Shown: positions 32,677 to 46,087 of the stretch, piece by piece | Position numbering within the stretch: the stretch's first letter is position 1 | Layout: every line of letters begins with the position of its first letter | Assembly (NCBI GenBank): GCA_021229015.1 | Contig: CM037781.1 | Coordinates: 35,880,759 to 35,944,758, forward strand | Source: Solen grandis | Taxonomy: Eukaryota; Mollusca; Bivalvia; Adapedonta; Solenidae | Direction of reading: 5' to 3' | Length of the DNA stretch: 64,000 nucleotides | Program-made: the position numbers and the translations under genes | The notes under the pieces: generated by a model | What the model was told of the DNA's origin: nothing | The model's input: only the letters and a program-made list of their open reading frames with translations | Databases searched by the model: none

Positions 32677-33030
32677 ATGTTTCAACACAAGATGGAACCG
32701 GCCATAAAACGCCTTCAGGAAAAGGAAAGAAATTTGAATATTTTTGTTTTGTTTTTGGCAAATGATCGAATTTCTGTGCATAATTTGGTAAAATCTACTG
32801 AAAATAGCACAAATAGTTGTGTAACCTTGAGTTGTTTCGCAACTCATATGTGGTTGAAGAGGAGAACATTGACTGAGGATGTTTTCTTATGTTCAGAAAA
32901 TTATGAACTGATTGCACGCCTGTTATATTTGGTGGGCTTTGCATCCCATCGACAATATTGTATTCATTTTGGAGACTATGTGTCTAATTGGGAGACACAA
33001 AGTGTGCAACACTGCATTATCACGCCATAG
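32677..33030 (+). CDS. Unrecognised 117-codon open frame (doubtful)
   Basis: Begins at an ATG and is open for 117 codons, but the last 20 or so codons are SINE2 antisense sequence and no domain is recognisable. Its antisense strand also has an ATG-started frame (32614-32847). Composition is like the surroundings. I think it is chance, and list it only because it is the longest ATG-started frame in the spacer. Confidence 0.12.
   Translation: MFQHKMEPAIKRLQEKERNLNIFVLFLANDRISVHNLVKSTENSTNSCVTLSCFATHMWLKRRTLTEDVFLCSENYELIARLLYLVGFASHRQYCIHFGDYVSNWETQSVQHCIITP
32968..33030 (-). mobile_element. SINE family 2, 3' fragment
   Basis: TTGGAGACTATGTCTAATTG, then CACTGCATTATCACGCC, is the reverse complement of the SINE2 CGGCGTGATACTGCAGTG to CGTCTCCAAA segment. 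The tail and head are missing. It ends at the edge of the 158-bp repeat. Confidence 0.75.
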
Positions 33031-33035
33031 ATAAA

Positions 33036-33250
33036 TTTTTTGCCCCGGGGATGTTGGGGCGTGAATTGGCGATGGTTTCCAATTGTACTAGTCCCAACTA
33101 GCATAAAACCACCGATGCCGACTTTTGGGAACGCACCGAAAAATGCTAAAATGGCGCACAAACGTACTGTTTTAGCCTATTGACAAAAATGCAATTTTTG
33201 CCCCGGGGATGTTGGGGCGTAACATTTCGATGGTTTCCAATTGTACTATC
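33036..33250 (+). repeat. Two-copy direct repeat, offset 158 bp
   Basis: TTTTTGCCCCGGGGATGTTG and GATGGTTTCCAATTGTACTA occur at 33036-33090 and again at 33195-33247, nearly identical over about 55 bases. The sequence between is unique. It may be a minimal satellite pair or the long terminal parts of a small element. Locally GC-rich compared with its surroundings. Confidence 0.75.
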
Positions 33251-34835
33251 ACAGTCTGTCACATTGTCAGGACACTGGGTCGGTCATATCTGGTTGAAAC
33301 CTTTATCTTCCTGTTGAGTGGTATAGAATATACTGAAGTACTTGAAAAACGCATCATCTTTAAAAAAAATGTCGATTTCTTTAATTTCGTGTTTATTTAC
33401 AAATGTAATGAGGCATACAAGGTGTTTCAAACTTTTGGCACCATCTTACTCTGATGGGAGTCAGAAAGAACCAAGTATCGCATTAAATTTGAAAAGTTAA
33501 TGTAAAATTTGATAGATTGTGCTTATCTGCAAAACCTTTTGAAAAAGCAGCAATCGGTGTGGGGGAGCAATTTTCGCAACTTCACTTTTTGGAACACAAT
33601 TGCGAACGTACACACCGGAATCTGCACGAATCGGGTAAGCTTTTCTCATATTTCAACAATATTATCACGCTCCTAAAAGACCTAGCCTACCGACCGCACC
33701 AGTTCATAAGCTTTCCAAAGATGTAAGCATTGTCTATCGGCACCTTTTAGTTTTTGAGAACATTCAAACAATATTACCCAAACACGGCATGTAAACGTAC
33801 ACACTTAAGACTATATTCTAATAAAAACGACCAAAAGTACCATGCCTATTCGTGCAGAATCCCCACATTGAGCAATTAACAGCATAATTATACTCATAAA
33901 GATGTCCATTGTCACGTCGCAGTACCTACACGAAACGCGTGTAGGTGGCCTGATACACATCCGGTTACAAATCTTCTCACTTCCGTCTACAAGCTCTCTT
34001 GTCTCCATGGTAATGTTTTCTCATCCTTCATGTGTAGCGTCATGATATCAAAGTTTTCCCGTACTTAAGTTTATATTTAAAATGATAAAATCGCTTGGCC
34101 ATTTTGATGTCAACATTATTTTGATACTTGTCTTATTACAGAAAAAAAATATTAATTTGAAAGTTTTTCAGATATCATGGAACACCCTGTCTATCAGCAA
34201 TAGATTAGTACATGTTTTATGTCCTATTTTTTATTTATTGCTAAAGTATATCGAGTTTAAAAAATGGGTCAACCTGTGAAAAAAGTATCGAAGTTATTCG
34301 AATTTTGGTCCTACAGTTGTGCATGCGATTATAATCATTTTTCTTCTTTTTCTTAATATTTGCCGATGATCTTATAAATATTCATAATTCTTCTGTGTAT
34401 ACGTAACAAAGGCACCTCCAACCTACTGAACCGACGCCAGGCCTTAGCATGCCCGACGATCTATTATCCAATACCCATATCCAGTTTATTTTTTGCATTT
34501 CTAAACTATGGTGTTTCCGCTTTGTGACTAAGGATATAAACAGAGTAATGCATTATGCATTCTATATTAGACAGAACTATTTGAAATAAGCATACGATTG
34601 AGGCCTGTCTGTCGAAGGGATACTGACACTGTAACCTAGTTTTTGCATATGATTTTCTATTATATACGTTTAGATCACGGATGATTTAGTTTCCTCTTCT
34701 GTGTTCCCAAATCTCCATACCCATAAATCTTGTCGAGTTTCCGAGACAACAAGTCTTTCAACTCTTTACCCCATATGGACTGATTTAGACTTATTTGTTA
34801 ACAGAACAGACCAAGTTCAAACAGGTTTTCTCTGT

Positions 34836-34935
34836 NNNNNNNNNNNNNNNNNNNNNNNNNNNNNNNNNNNNNNNNNNNNNNNNNNNNNNNNNNNNNNNNN
34901 NNNNNNNNNNNNNNNNNNNNNNNNNNNNNNNNNNN
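34836..34935. other. Assembly gap, 100 N
   Basis: Exactly 100 N, the conventional size for a scaffold gap of unknown length. The right arm begins at the very next base. Confidence 0.99.
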
Positions 34936-37900
34936 ATAACTGCTTTGTCATAAATAAAGCTCCAATGTCCAATTTGATCGTACTTGTAAATGCAGAATAT
35001 CTTAATGTTGCTTTTATAGTTTCGCAACACATTTTTTTTTTTTTTAGAAATTTTAGAAAATAAAATTGACTGTCTCATTTTAATTAATCCAACTCGCATG
35101 AGAACCGAGCATTTTGAAAATAACGTTAATTCATGAAATATACCAATTGTTTATATGTGTTAATAAAGAACATTGTAGAAACGCACTGTTAATGTTGAAT
35201 ATAAACTGGGGGAAATACAGCCAATTTTCCTTCACTACAGCAGACCGGTGAAAAGTGGTGATATGAAGCATACGATTATAATAGAAACAAAGTATCACTC
35301 ACTGCATTTACGATTTGGAATATCGCGTACAGTATACTCAATATTAATGCTCTCTGAAAAGTACGATATCATTGCTTCAAGACACTATGGCAACATTATG
35401 TGCAATTTGATGTTTTCTGCTGTACTGATCTGTGCATTATTTCTAATAAATATAACATTTATCAATAATATATCAATATGCACACGTGATACTCACTGAT
35501 AAGTGTCAGTACATGTATAACTTTTTTTTTCGATTTTTTTATTATTACTGTCAGCAACAGGACAACTTCTACAACCACAGCGGAATTGAAATGTTTTTGT
35601 TTTTTCTATTATGGAAAATGTAGACCCATCTATTCGTCTGTCATTTCGATTTAGTTGTCTAGTATCAGCTCACGAAGGATCGGATTTATTTCGTGACAGC
35701 GGAAAAATGTGATTATGTAACAATAACACAACAAAAAGAAAGATGTTCCTTGATAAATTATGATTTAAGAATGGTCTTAAAAAGATTGTCACAAAAAGAT
35801 TATCACAAAAAGATTGCGATAGATATTGTACTTAACGACATACCACAGGAGAAAATTGTTTGTTTGGTTGGCTTTTGTTTTTTATAACACTGACTCACTC
35901 AAAGAATGAATTTAAAAGTGCATCATGAATAAAATTTTGATACCTCATTTCTTTTTTTTCTTCTTCACAGGTTAAATCCTCAGAGTCTTTTCAACTTGTA
36001 TTTCTATGTGATGGAGGACATATGGCACGCACCAATCTATTGTTGAAACCATGCCTCATTACATTTCTTAATCATCCAACATAGTTTGAAAAAAAAAACA
36101 CCAAATAAAGTATTCGACATTTTTCTATGGCGAGACGTTGCTGACGTCCTTGATTTCTGTATATGAAGTTCATCTTTTGATGTTCAATTATGACATGGCA
36201 AAACAGCTTTAGTATCTATCGTTGCTGCCAGCGGTATCGACGATAATAATGATGGCGGTATTGCTGTGGCGAATGATGATAAAGCAGACGAAGACGATTA
36301 TGAGAGGAAGGAGCATAGTAGACACTGAAATGACAATTGACTTGATATTGTCTAAATTGTCAAAGTGATAAATTACTATTACTAAAGCGTCCCCCCGTTT
36401 ACTCGTACCATTACAGTTCATACGTGACAGCCAAAGTGCGTCCACGTTTTGGTATTAAACACCACAGCTAGCTTTCCGAAGAGAAGAACACTCTGTTTTA
36501 GTTATTTCAATATTAAGCAATCATATCAGTTTCAATTTTCCGCACGTTAAATCTCGTGTGTATTTGATCTAGCCCAGAATCTCCATGTCACGTAGAAGAT
36601 TTTAGACCAGATAGATGACAATTACACACGTGACATAGTGTGCTAAAATTAAAAACGTTATGCTCACTAAATTTTGAAATATCTAAAATTGAAGAAAAAA
36701 AACAACAATGGAAGTGATTGTTAACTAGTCATTTTTATTTCTTACTGTGTTGCATACATCCTTGGTATCACTATCGTGGACTAAAACCAGCTGTAAACAA
36801 TTCGTTGTTGGTTTATTTTTCCATGCCAACACAACATTAAAGGCAGAGAAAGGTTCCATTTTCGATGTAACACGTTTTTGCAATTTAATGCAGTATGTAG
36901 GCGATTTAAATGTCAGTGAATTTTACTTTAAATAAGTTATACTTTTTCTTATCTGGAGGATATTTTGGACTTGTAAACAACATGAAACCTATCACGCATG
37001 CGCTTTATTTATTATCCCCAGATTTTCTCCACTATATTTATATTTAAATATATCACCAGGCAAAATCTTTAGTCTCACTTTGTTTCAAATAATTATTATT
37101 TAAACATTAGGGACTCATTTCCCTAGAAGAAGACCTAAATTTTTCATTGCTTAGCAACTTGTGTTAGTCATTATGGCAGCCATTAAGGTCAACTGAGTTA
37201 TTTACTGTTGTAATTTGTATTACAGGAATAGTTAAATGCGTCCCTAATATAATTTAGTAATACTTACTTACTTACTTAGTGTTAAATAAATCTGACGGTA
37301 TTCTGTAAGTAATTCCCTAAGTTTATACAGAGTATTCAATTTTTAACTGTATGCAAGGATGTTCAAATATTTGCATCGTCTTAGCAATTAACACACCTCT
37401 TAAATAAAGTTTCTTTTCACCAGTGCCACACATTTTTATGTTTTCATTAAAAAAATAAATTCAGTTTATTTCCTACATACGTTTGGCTAACCTGAAAGCT
37501 TACTTACATATTAATGCACATCCACATTTACCGCTGTTTCCCCAAAATTGATTACATTTTCTTATTTAGTCATTCTGGGGGATCTAATCAGCAATCTTTG
37601 GAACCTTTCCCGGTCTTTTTTTGTCAAATTTAGCCTGAAAACCTGACAGCCAACCAAATTTATGAACATATATGATTTTTCTTCTGAATCGTTTATGTAT
37701 GAAGCAACATATGCCAATTTTCTATAATGGATTTTTCATCATAAATATCTGTATATTTCGTTTTTATTGATCACACATACGTAAACTGCTAATAATCGTG
37801 TCTTTAAGGCAAGATTAGCCACACCGAAACAAACGAGAACGATAAAACCCATTCACGCACACTTTAAAGCTCTTTGACAGCAATTAATGAATTCAATCAA

Positions 37901-38812
37901 ACGAAACACAATATATTGTAAATACATGTGCGCCATATGAATTTCCTGATTGTGGCTAATTAAACATTTATAGCATATGTTGTTTACAAAAATGCTCTGT
38001 TCAAACTTGTTAGGCTTGTTCAAATTCTTCCAATAATCATTTGTGTCTAATTCATTTTTCAAATCATCGATAGATAATTGGACGGACGGAGTCGCATAGA
38101 AGACGAGCAAACAATTTCGTGAGCTTAACTACGTTATTAACTTGTTAACAATCGTTCGCTGTGTTCGCTATGGATTTTTTTTCTTCATTTTATTTTATTT
38201 TATTTATCTATTATTTTATTTCTTGTTAATTTTGATATTATGTGACACATCACGCATATTTCTGTTCCGTTTTCAAGACTTTCCACATTATTTAATCCTT
38301 TTTCTTCACAAACCAACATTTTTTTATTATTCCAGCTTCAGTTCTAAAATGAACATTTGCAAATACATCATGGAATCAATGTTTCCAACTCTCCTTATTT
38401 AGATGTGATCCTATTGCGGCATTTTGAAGCAACTAAATAACGAAGATCTTATTTCTTGTTTCCTCAAACGTGTTTAAGGTTCTTTTACTAATTGATATAT
38501 AATTAAATGTCATGGTTATAATTTACGTGCAGTAATGAAACATTTTTGTATTAAGCGTGCGCTATAAAAATTGTCACCATTTAGTTGAATCATCTTGTAT
38601 GTATAATGACACTTGTAATTTTGTCAAATACGTCCTGTGTAAAGCAACTTTAACTTTTCAAAACATGTCACATTTATAAAAAACAAACATTTTTCCTTTA
38701 TAAATCAGTATTGACGACGAATGATAATAAAGAAGTTTATAAAACGTTCAGTAGTTTTCTGTCCAGGCTTATATATTACATTGTTGTCAAAAGCTATGTA
38801 TTAATGTAGTTT

Positions 38813-39034
38813 ATCCCATTCCCTCATAGAGGAAACCATGAAAAGACCCATGCGAAAACATAAAACCAGATCAGCCTGCGAGTAACTCGCAGGCTGATCA
38901 GGTTTTATGCTGTTCGCTGTTCCTCAGTGGTCTGGAAATGAGGACTTTATAATTAAATTTCGTAAGGTTTGAGTTTGGGTTTCTGCAGATCAGGCTTTAT
39001 GTGTCAAAATGAGTCTATATGAGGGAAAGGGTTA
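38813..39034. mobile_element. MITE-like element with palindrome (mirror of 19207-19428)
   Basis: Same inverted ends and the same internal CAGCCTGCGAGT/ACTCGCAGGCTG palindrome, in opposite orientation. The palindrome is preserved in both arms. Confidence 0.75.
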
Positions 39035-39782
39035 TATATCTATATTACTAAAAGAACGATCGGATTTTGCGCCTTTACAAAACATCACTTTATATATAGA
39101 GTTTCACGGTTTTTCATTAACCATTCTCTAGTTACTTAATTTGTACTTGAAAACAAATAAAATTACACACTTTGCGACATTTTATGGTGAATCCATTGAA
39201 ATTGGATGAATCTAAAAGCAGTAACATTTCTGGGAAACACCGTAATGTGGGTTCAAATGCGCCTACTCTTCCAAGAAAACCCCGACTAGCATCGGAGTGC
39301 TAAAAAAGCATCGGAATCGGTGTTACGTTCCCATTTTAACTACACGGGTCAGATTATTTATATTCGAGAGTTTTCCGATTTATTTTTCGACTAGCATAAA
39401 GTGACGAGTAGCATAGAGTGACATTAGGTACTGATTTTAATTAGATTGCGTGTAGTTTATTAAGTAGGACTTTTGACGTCATTCATACCCGATGCCAAAT
39501 CATCAGTAGAGCCCATTTTGTGAGCACCATATCATAAGTTTTAGATTTGTGATTTTTTCATTTGTCATTCCTGTAGAATTTGTTCAGTTCTGCTACGTAG
39601 CTCGCAATAAAAATATTACTGCTCACAGCAATGGAAAATGTTCATTCATTAGTCCATTCTGCATTAAATTTCAATGTTGCAACATTTATTCTTCCCCTTA
39701 AAAATTAAAAGACATACCGTGAAACATGTGACAGAAATGAGTCTGATTTTAATTTAATCTTCTTCTTTTTGTGTGTTAAACT

Positions 39783-40079
39783 TGGTTTATTTGATTTTAT
39801 TTGAATTATCTAACGCCATTTTATGACATCAAAGGCTAACAGATGTCCAGTTCATCTGGCAACTCTTTCCCAGGACGGTTCTGAATATTCAGCACGCATC
39901 TCTATAGTTATTTAAGTAAAGCGGCGGAAGACGAATTGCCGTCAGAAATTGATTATAATTCATTCAGCACGGAGACCCTGTCCGACCCAAGTGGGGATCA
40001 AGCCAAGAAACCTTGGCTTCATTACCAAGGCCAGTTTATTTATGTGAAACCCATAGTCCCTAACCTGTGATTGGGCGCT
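39783..40079 (-). mobile_element. SINE family 3 (mirror of 18189-18475)
   Basis: Reverse B box GTGGGGATCAAGCC near 39990 and the reversed SINE3 body. Slightly different wear in the head and tail from the left-arm copy. Confidence 0.65.
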
Positions 40080-40246
40080 GGAACATAATATAACTCATAA
40101 ACATTCCCGCGATTTCGCTAGACTTTTTCTATTAATATATAAAATAATACATTCGCCTGTCTAAATCACACGTGTATACATTTATTTTATTTACATTTAT
40201 AATACCTGTATATCATTTTAAGTTTCCACCCAAATTGTAAGCTTAA

Positions 40247-40248
<2 letters not shown>

Positions 40249-40284
<36 letters not shown>

Positions 40285-40287
40285 TAT

Positions 40288-40321
<34 letters not shown>
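40249..40321. repeat. Compound (TG)n(CA)n(TA)n microsatellite
   Basis: Mirror of 17958-18018 but about 12 bases longer, showing a length difference between the arms. Confidence 0.95.
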
Positions 40322-40322
<1 letters not shown>

Positions 40323-40740
40323 ACGAAAGCTAAAATTATATGTACACGTATATACACATTTCTTGCATTTTTATTATTCGCCAGTAGAAATTTGCGGCTG
40401 TATTTGTTACTGTTGATAATTAGGTCTGCGTTAGAAGAAGTCAGTGAAATGTGAAAATATAAGCTAATAAATAAGGTACAAACTAGTTTCTTCCCCTTAT
40501 ACAAAAATGTCTAAGATTAATTTCTCCCCATTCATTACGTGAACATCACATGATACCGCTATGCCGATGTGACAACATTTCAGGGCTATATTTAAACACT
40601 TATGTTTAAATTTCCCTCCGTCGAAACTAATGATAATCAATCCTGGAGATTACGTGTTTTTGATAAACTGTAATGAAAAAAGAAAAAGCCCAATCATTCG
40701 CCTAATGACAAATAGATAATAAAAAAAATCTCTCTCCAAA

Positions 40741-40922
40741 AATTGTTGGCCCATGGTCCAGTGGATAAGATAGTAAGGATGTTTGCAATACTGGCGTTTT
40801 CGGTGAGGCTAATGGGTTCGTTTCCTATATGCATAATACAGACGTTGTCAGCGAGGGTAATGGGTTCGTTTCCTATATGCATAATACAGACGTTGTCAGC
40901 AAGGGTTGTGGGTTCGTTGCCT
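40741..40922 (+). repeat. tRNA-like sequence with tripled T-arm (mirror of 17359-17538)
   Basis: GGCCCATGGTCCAGTGGATA followed by three GGGTTCGTTnCCTA boxes spaced 48 bp. The triplication is in both arms and so is older than their separation. Confidence 0.65.
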
Positions 40923-41033
40923 AATTGAGATACATTTTAATTTAAATAAAAAATTTGGTCCTCATTTATTGAACTTCCTCTTTTTCTAAATTTATTTTGA
41001 AAATCAAAAGAAATGTAACACCATCACATTAAA

Positions 41034-41364
41034 GCTCTGTTCTCTGATGTCGTCGTTTACAGCGTTTTACATACTTGTTCACTATCACAGGGCTACATTT
41101 CCATGAAGGGCCACAACTCTTCCGTCAAATTTTACCAAATTTATCTCCCTTAAAATTACAACGAAAATCTTTAACAATGGTCATACATTCTAAACTATTA
41201 AACCGTCTTTCATTAAACTTCTCATACTTGTTTACTATATAAGGATATATTCTCATCAAGGGCCATAACTCTTATTCAGATGGTCCGTAAAACTAACTTA
41301 ACACCGAAAAAAATGATTTGCACACTAAACTTCTTTTCCGGCGACATGATGCTTAAGCATCAAA
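41034..41364 (-). repeat. Degenerate 152-bp tandem repeat (mirror of 16915-17245)
   Basis: GGGCCACAACTCTTCC and GGGCCATAACTCTTAT are the reversed unit marks, 152 bases apart. Confidence 0.5.
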
Positions 41365-42490
41365 AATTTATACTGGTATTAATGTTATTATTGAAAATTA
41401 AATCTCTTATGGATATGTTTGCAAGCTGACCAAAAGACGAAAATTATTGTTTTTAAGTATATATTAAGCATACTAAGTTCTCTCTTAAGTCTAATTTTAC
41501 TGAGATTTTAAGCAAAATAGCATTCATTTATGCATGTTAATTTCTATCAATTTTGATTACTTTATTCTCCATTGCGCCTTTAATAATCAGATATGAAGCC
41601 GTACTTTATTCCAAATAATTTTCAAAGTCATGGAAGATGTTTTTATACCGCGTGCGAACGCTATAACTATTGCGTTAGAACGCGATAATTTAATTTCCTG
41701 CATACGTGCGAACTCGATGAAAAAAGTCTTGCCATGTCCTCCATATGCCTTAATAATATCTTGATTCAGCTTTGTTTCGCTTTTCATCTCCTGACCTACA
41801 TTTATGTGTCGTATTGGACAAATCTCATCCTATATCATTATAAGTTTTCTCGTCTTTCAGTATTTGACTATAAGCATATAAATATCAACCATACATTATA
41901 ATTGAAATAAAGGCTCATACTAATTTGCTAATACGATGCGCTGTCTAAAAGGGATTTGAGTTAATACGCCGCACAAAACGAGAAAACAGTGTTATTCTGT
42001 TTCTTTTTTAAATTAGCTCTGTTAGGTATAATACGTAAAGAAGGGAATCCGGGTAAATGATATGTATTACATATAAGAAACACGTCAAAAGCATATTAAA
42101 CAAAGATTGACAACTAATCTAAATCTCACAAAAGCACGTAACAAATTGTCAAATTCTCGGAAAGTCACTTTTTTAAATATCTCCTTTCCTATTTAAATAT
42201 GTGAAAGTAAATTGTTTCTTATAATAGAACATTTCAATACCATCAAAATGGTACCTTAGGTATTAAATGTATTAAAATTAGTCAAGAAATAAAACTGTTT
42301 TATGTAAAAAAAAACAAAAACATCTGCATGATGTTAACTATGTAAAATGTGTTGTTTTTCAGCTACACAGGTTGAATTTAAAAAATATATATATTTCTTT
42401 TTTTTTTTTTTTTGTTCAAATCAAACTGAAATAATTCCATGCAGCAGAGAAATGATTTTATGATATGGTTACTTTTTCCTTTTTAATTTT

Positions 42491-42548
42491 TCTACGGCGT
42501 GATACTACAGTGTGACAGCGCTATATCTTAATCTACCAAACAAACAAA
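42491..42548 (+). mobile_element. SINE family 2, 3' fragment (mirror of 15756-15811)
   Basis: CTACGGCGTGATACTACAGT followed by CTACCAAACAAACAAAC, the SINE2 3' block and tail, with the middle deleted. Confidence 0.75.
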
Positions 42549-44283
42549 CTTTCTGTTATGTAAGTCCAGTCTTTATCTGTAGTTGTTTGTACCTCACAAC
42601 CCCAAGTCTGTTAAGTTAAGGAAGCCTAGAGGTGAGGGCCGAAAATATTGAATTGAACGAAATAACCTTATTTGCCATATACCTATTAGATTAACCAAAG
42701 AAATATTACATGTCAGAGATTCGTGAACTGCTGTTCGTTCTTCATGTATACATAGCGAACCACTTGCTTATGTCTCACAATTTCACTCATAGTATTTCAT
42801 TGATAATTTTCCTGCCTAATGCCTAGTTGCAGAATTATATTTCGTTGTGTGCCATGACAACTGGTACATACATCATATAAAGACGATCGTTGTGTTCATG
42901 AAAGATAAAAAGTAATTGTCACACGCCAGTCATGCAAGATATGTAGCTATTATATAACGATGGTACAAGCAAACAGATACACATATAGCTTGCTTGCTAG
43001 AGGCACTGAATTTGGATATCCGGAACAGATATTCCCATATACAACGCAGCATAAAATAATATGTAAATACTTGATGTTTTCACAATCAGTCCACAGATGA
43101 GGTTGTATGCGAAGATAAATCAAATAATCTAAAGACTTCAATTTTATGTCAAATAGTTCAAAGCTTCTCATTGTAAACTAGAAATAAAAACGCATTTTTC
43201 TTCAATCAAAACGTCTATATTTTTTAACCAGAATTGAATAAATAATTGGTTGCTTTCTTTTGATATACTGACCCCATTATACCTATTTTAACCAAATCAA
43301 AAAAGCAAGAATGTCGATTTTACGGCGGCAGAAAGGCGTTTATGATGTTCACAATTCTACTTTGATAAATGATAACAAATGCATTAGAATATCTACCAAA
43401 AAAAAGACTGCAAAGAATGCAAATTATATAGTCTACACATCTATTGTTCTCCTGTGAACTGTACCTATCTATATCTTTAGCCGTAAGAAATTAATCATTT
43501 TCTGAAATTTACGTACTTTTCCCAGCTTAATCGTTTACTTAACGACTTCGCCGTAGGTACTTTCCGAAACTAAATAAAAGTAAAATAAGACTGCCTTTTC
43601 TGTGGCGCGACAAAATTACACTATTTAGAATGTAATGATCAATTTGCCAGTATGAAAATAGTCTGCTTAACTTATTAGTATACCCTTTCAGAAATTAATA
43701 GCATGATGTTGAATACTTTGGATTTCAAGTTGTATTCCTAAGGATATAATAAGTTATCAATTACCTAAAATCCTGGTGAATATAATTTTAAAAAATCAAC
43801 AGAAATACCGGAGTATAAATTTTAAATATTACTCTACAGTCTAGAATTTTGTAAAAAAAAGAAATACTTGTGCCCTGTAATGATATTTGCCTGTGAAATA
43901 ATAATAAGTGTCATCCAATTTTTTATCTAGAATGATAAATGTATGTAACATATTGATGTGACATTCAAATCATCTCTTTGAATATTGTTCCAACGTTGTT
44001 TAGATTGCATCGTGATTGCATTATTACTTATTAAACAACAGTAGATATTTTTATTTGCATATGTAGAACAACTGTTCTTCTTTGACGATGTTAATGGCTT
44101 CATATGATAAATCATCCTTTTTGTTATTAGATTGATAATTTATCCTCTGTATTTCTCCGATGGATATTCTTATATAAATTAATGAAGGCAATCGATAGTG
44201 CGAGGGGATCATATTTGATTAAGATATTTTAACATCAGTTTAGTAAATATTGTAATAATTTATTAGTTGCAAGATAAATATTC

Positions 44284-44602
44284 AAAATGTCGTTTGTTTG
44301 TTTGTTGGGTTAAACGTCCCGCCGACAGTATTTCAGCCATTTGGAGACGATTTCTACTTGAGACAGATATAGTACTGCAACACTGCAGTATCACGCCGTA
44401 GACATGTGGCATGATACCACACCCAGTCACATTATCCTGAACCTGGGCCAACCATTCCTGCAACTACCCTTATATGCTGGGCGCTAAGCAAGGGAGCTAT
44501 AACAGTATCTTTTCTTACAACTTCGGTATGTCGCGACCGGGGATCGAACCCACGACCTCCCGCTCCCGAGGCGGACGCTCTAACCAATCGGCCACCGGGA
44601 AC
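44284..44602 (-). mobile_element. SINE family 2, full-length (mirror of 13695-14013)
   Basis: Reverse B box GGGGATCGAACCC and reverse A box GCTCTAACCAATCGGCCACC are both intact. It differs from the left copy at a few bases only. Confidence 0.9.
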
Positions 44603-44669
44603 AATTAATTAAAGACGATCGCAAGTTTCATTTTTTTGTTGAAAATAGTCAGAAAGTAAGGAATCTTTT

Positions 44670-44942
44670 TTATGTTAAGACTGACTATTTGAGTTTACCG
44701 TCGCTTCGCCTGTATTTCAGTCATTTAGCGACATCCAGCTAATTACAGGTGGAGAAAGATCCCGAATGCACGGAGGCATCAGGGTAGAACTACCGACTTA
44801 CCGCAAGCCAGCTGGAAGGTTTCCTCACATGAAAATCCGAATGACCCTGCCAGGATTCGAACCCATGCGGTGAGGGGCTGGGTGAGTGTTAAAATCAGCG
44901 ACTCTACCGTCTCGGCCACGGAGGCTCCCTTCTTATGTTAAG
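44670..44942 (-). mobile_element. SINE family 1 (mirror of 13355-13627)
   Basis: Same copy in reverse. The body is 44680-44925 with flanking TTATGTTAAG duplications. Confidence 0.88.
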
Positions 44943-45621
44943 GATATATTATCTCATTTACAAAAATATAACAATAAATAGAATCAGGGGGGTTACTGGG
45001 CCTTTGAAAAACTATATAAGTAATTTTATAAGAATACCATGTATAGCAGCAGTTAAGGATGAATTTCATACATGACATTTTCTCTCTTTTTAAACTAATT
45101 ACAATTAAATATAATTGTATTGGTAAATGTAAATATTAATGTAATCCCAATAAGTTTTAAGCTTTCGATTTAATCCTTTAGATATAGATACATCGATAAC
45201 TATGCATATAAGGTTTTGAACTATATATGCATTTGTATGATTTGCATTGCTATTTACTATATTATATGAATAAATATGTTTAAACCAAATGTTATGTCAT
45301 TATATTAGTGAAACATCGAATTCAATTAAATAAAATTAATTCAGGGTTTTCAATGTATCCATATTTTACCAAAATACCATAACATCCCTTTATTTTGAAC
45401 AAAAGCATACTAGATAAGTGTTTTAAACTTAATTCATCTAAAGCCTAATATTTTATTAGGGCTTCAATGAATACTAGATATTAATCTATAAGATCAAAGC
45501 TTGAAAACAATAGGCCATTAGGCTTATTCTTTAAGAAAAAGCATTCAAAGTTCGTAGGTGGCATTTTGTAAGCAAATATTGGGGTGTATATAAATATTCA
45601 TTTATGCTCCCTACCTGTGTT

Positions 45622-46087
45622 ATCTATTAATATTTAACTTGAATAATGCGTACGAATCTATTGCTATACAATGAGTCCCATGCTTACTCCCTACAAATAG
45701 ATCGCAATGTGATTGTTTAACACGAGGCAACATTTTACTGAATTTGAGAGGCACTTTTTCTATCGTTTTACTTTTTCCAAACCCCCATACTTCGCTTGAA
45801 TAATTCAACGTAGTCCCAACAAATTCACCAAATAAATGACCTACTGACCTTGGTTTTTACCTGAACTATTTAACATTAACAAATAAGGTATTAAAAGCTC
45901 TCATTCCTTTAGCAGTAATTGAAAGTATTGGAATAATTAAAGAAAATATAATAATTAGTTATAATTGTCAACCGTTTCACTAATATAATGTTTAAAACAA
46001 TATATATCATTTTACATAAAAGTTAAGATCTTCAATGAATAGAGAAAATAACTAGGGCGCGATTACCTCCCCTTGTTTCAAGCTAAC
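45622..46087 (-). pseudogene. Decayed LINE ORF2 fragment (mirror of 12210-12675)
   Basis: Here the second half stays open for 62 codons (45620-45808) because the stop seen in the left arm (CATTGAGAT) reads CATTGCGAT. The motif WGFGKSKTIEKV-LKFSKML is intact. It is still a fragment lacking the catalytic box. Confidence 0.8.

Larger units (their letters stand above)
28439..34835. other. Unique spacer between the arms (before the gap); no host gene seen
   Basis: Not mirrored in the right arm. It holds SINE debris, short arrays and hairpins, listed separately. Between them (29130-29750, 31000-32960, 33250-34835) I see no recognised gene. A TGACGTCA/CACGTG pair near 31914-31929 could be a promoter element but has no supporting gene. 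Small perfect hairpins occur at 31400-31420 (CCGCTACT/AGTAGCGG) and 33924-33946. Confidence 0.5.

Noticed and set aside
34701..35063. Frames running across the N gap
   Set aside because: They depend on unknown bases translated as X. The two sides belong to different contigs.
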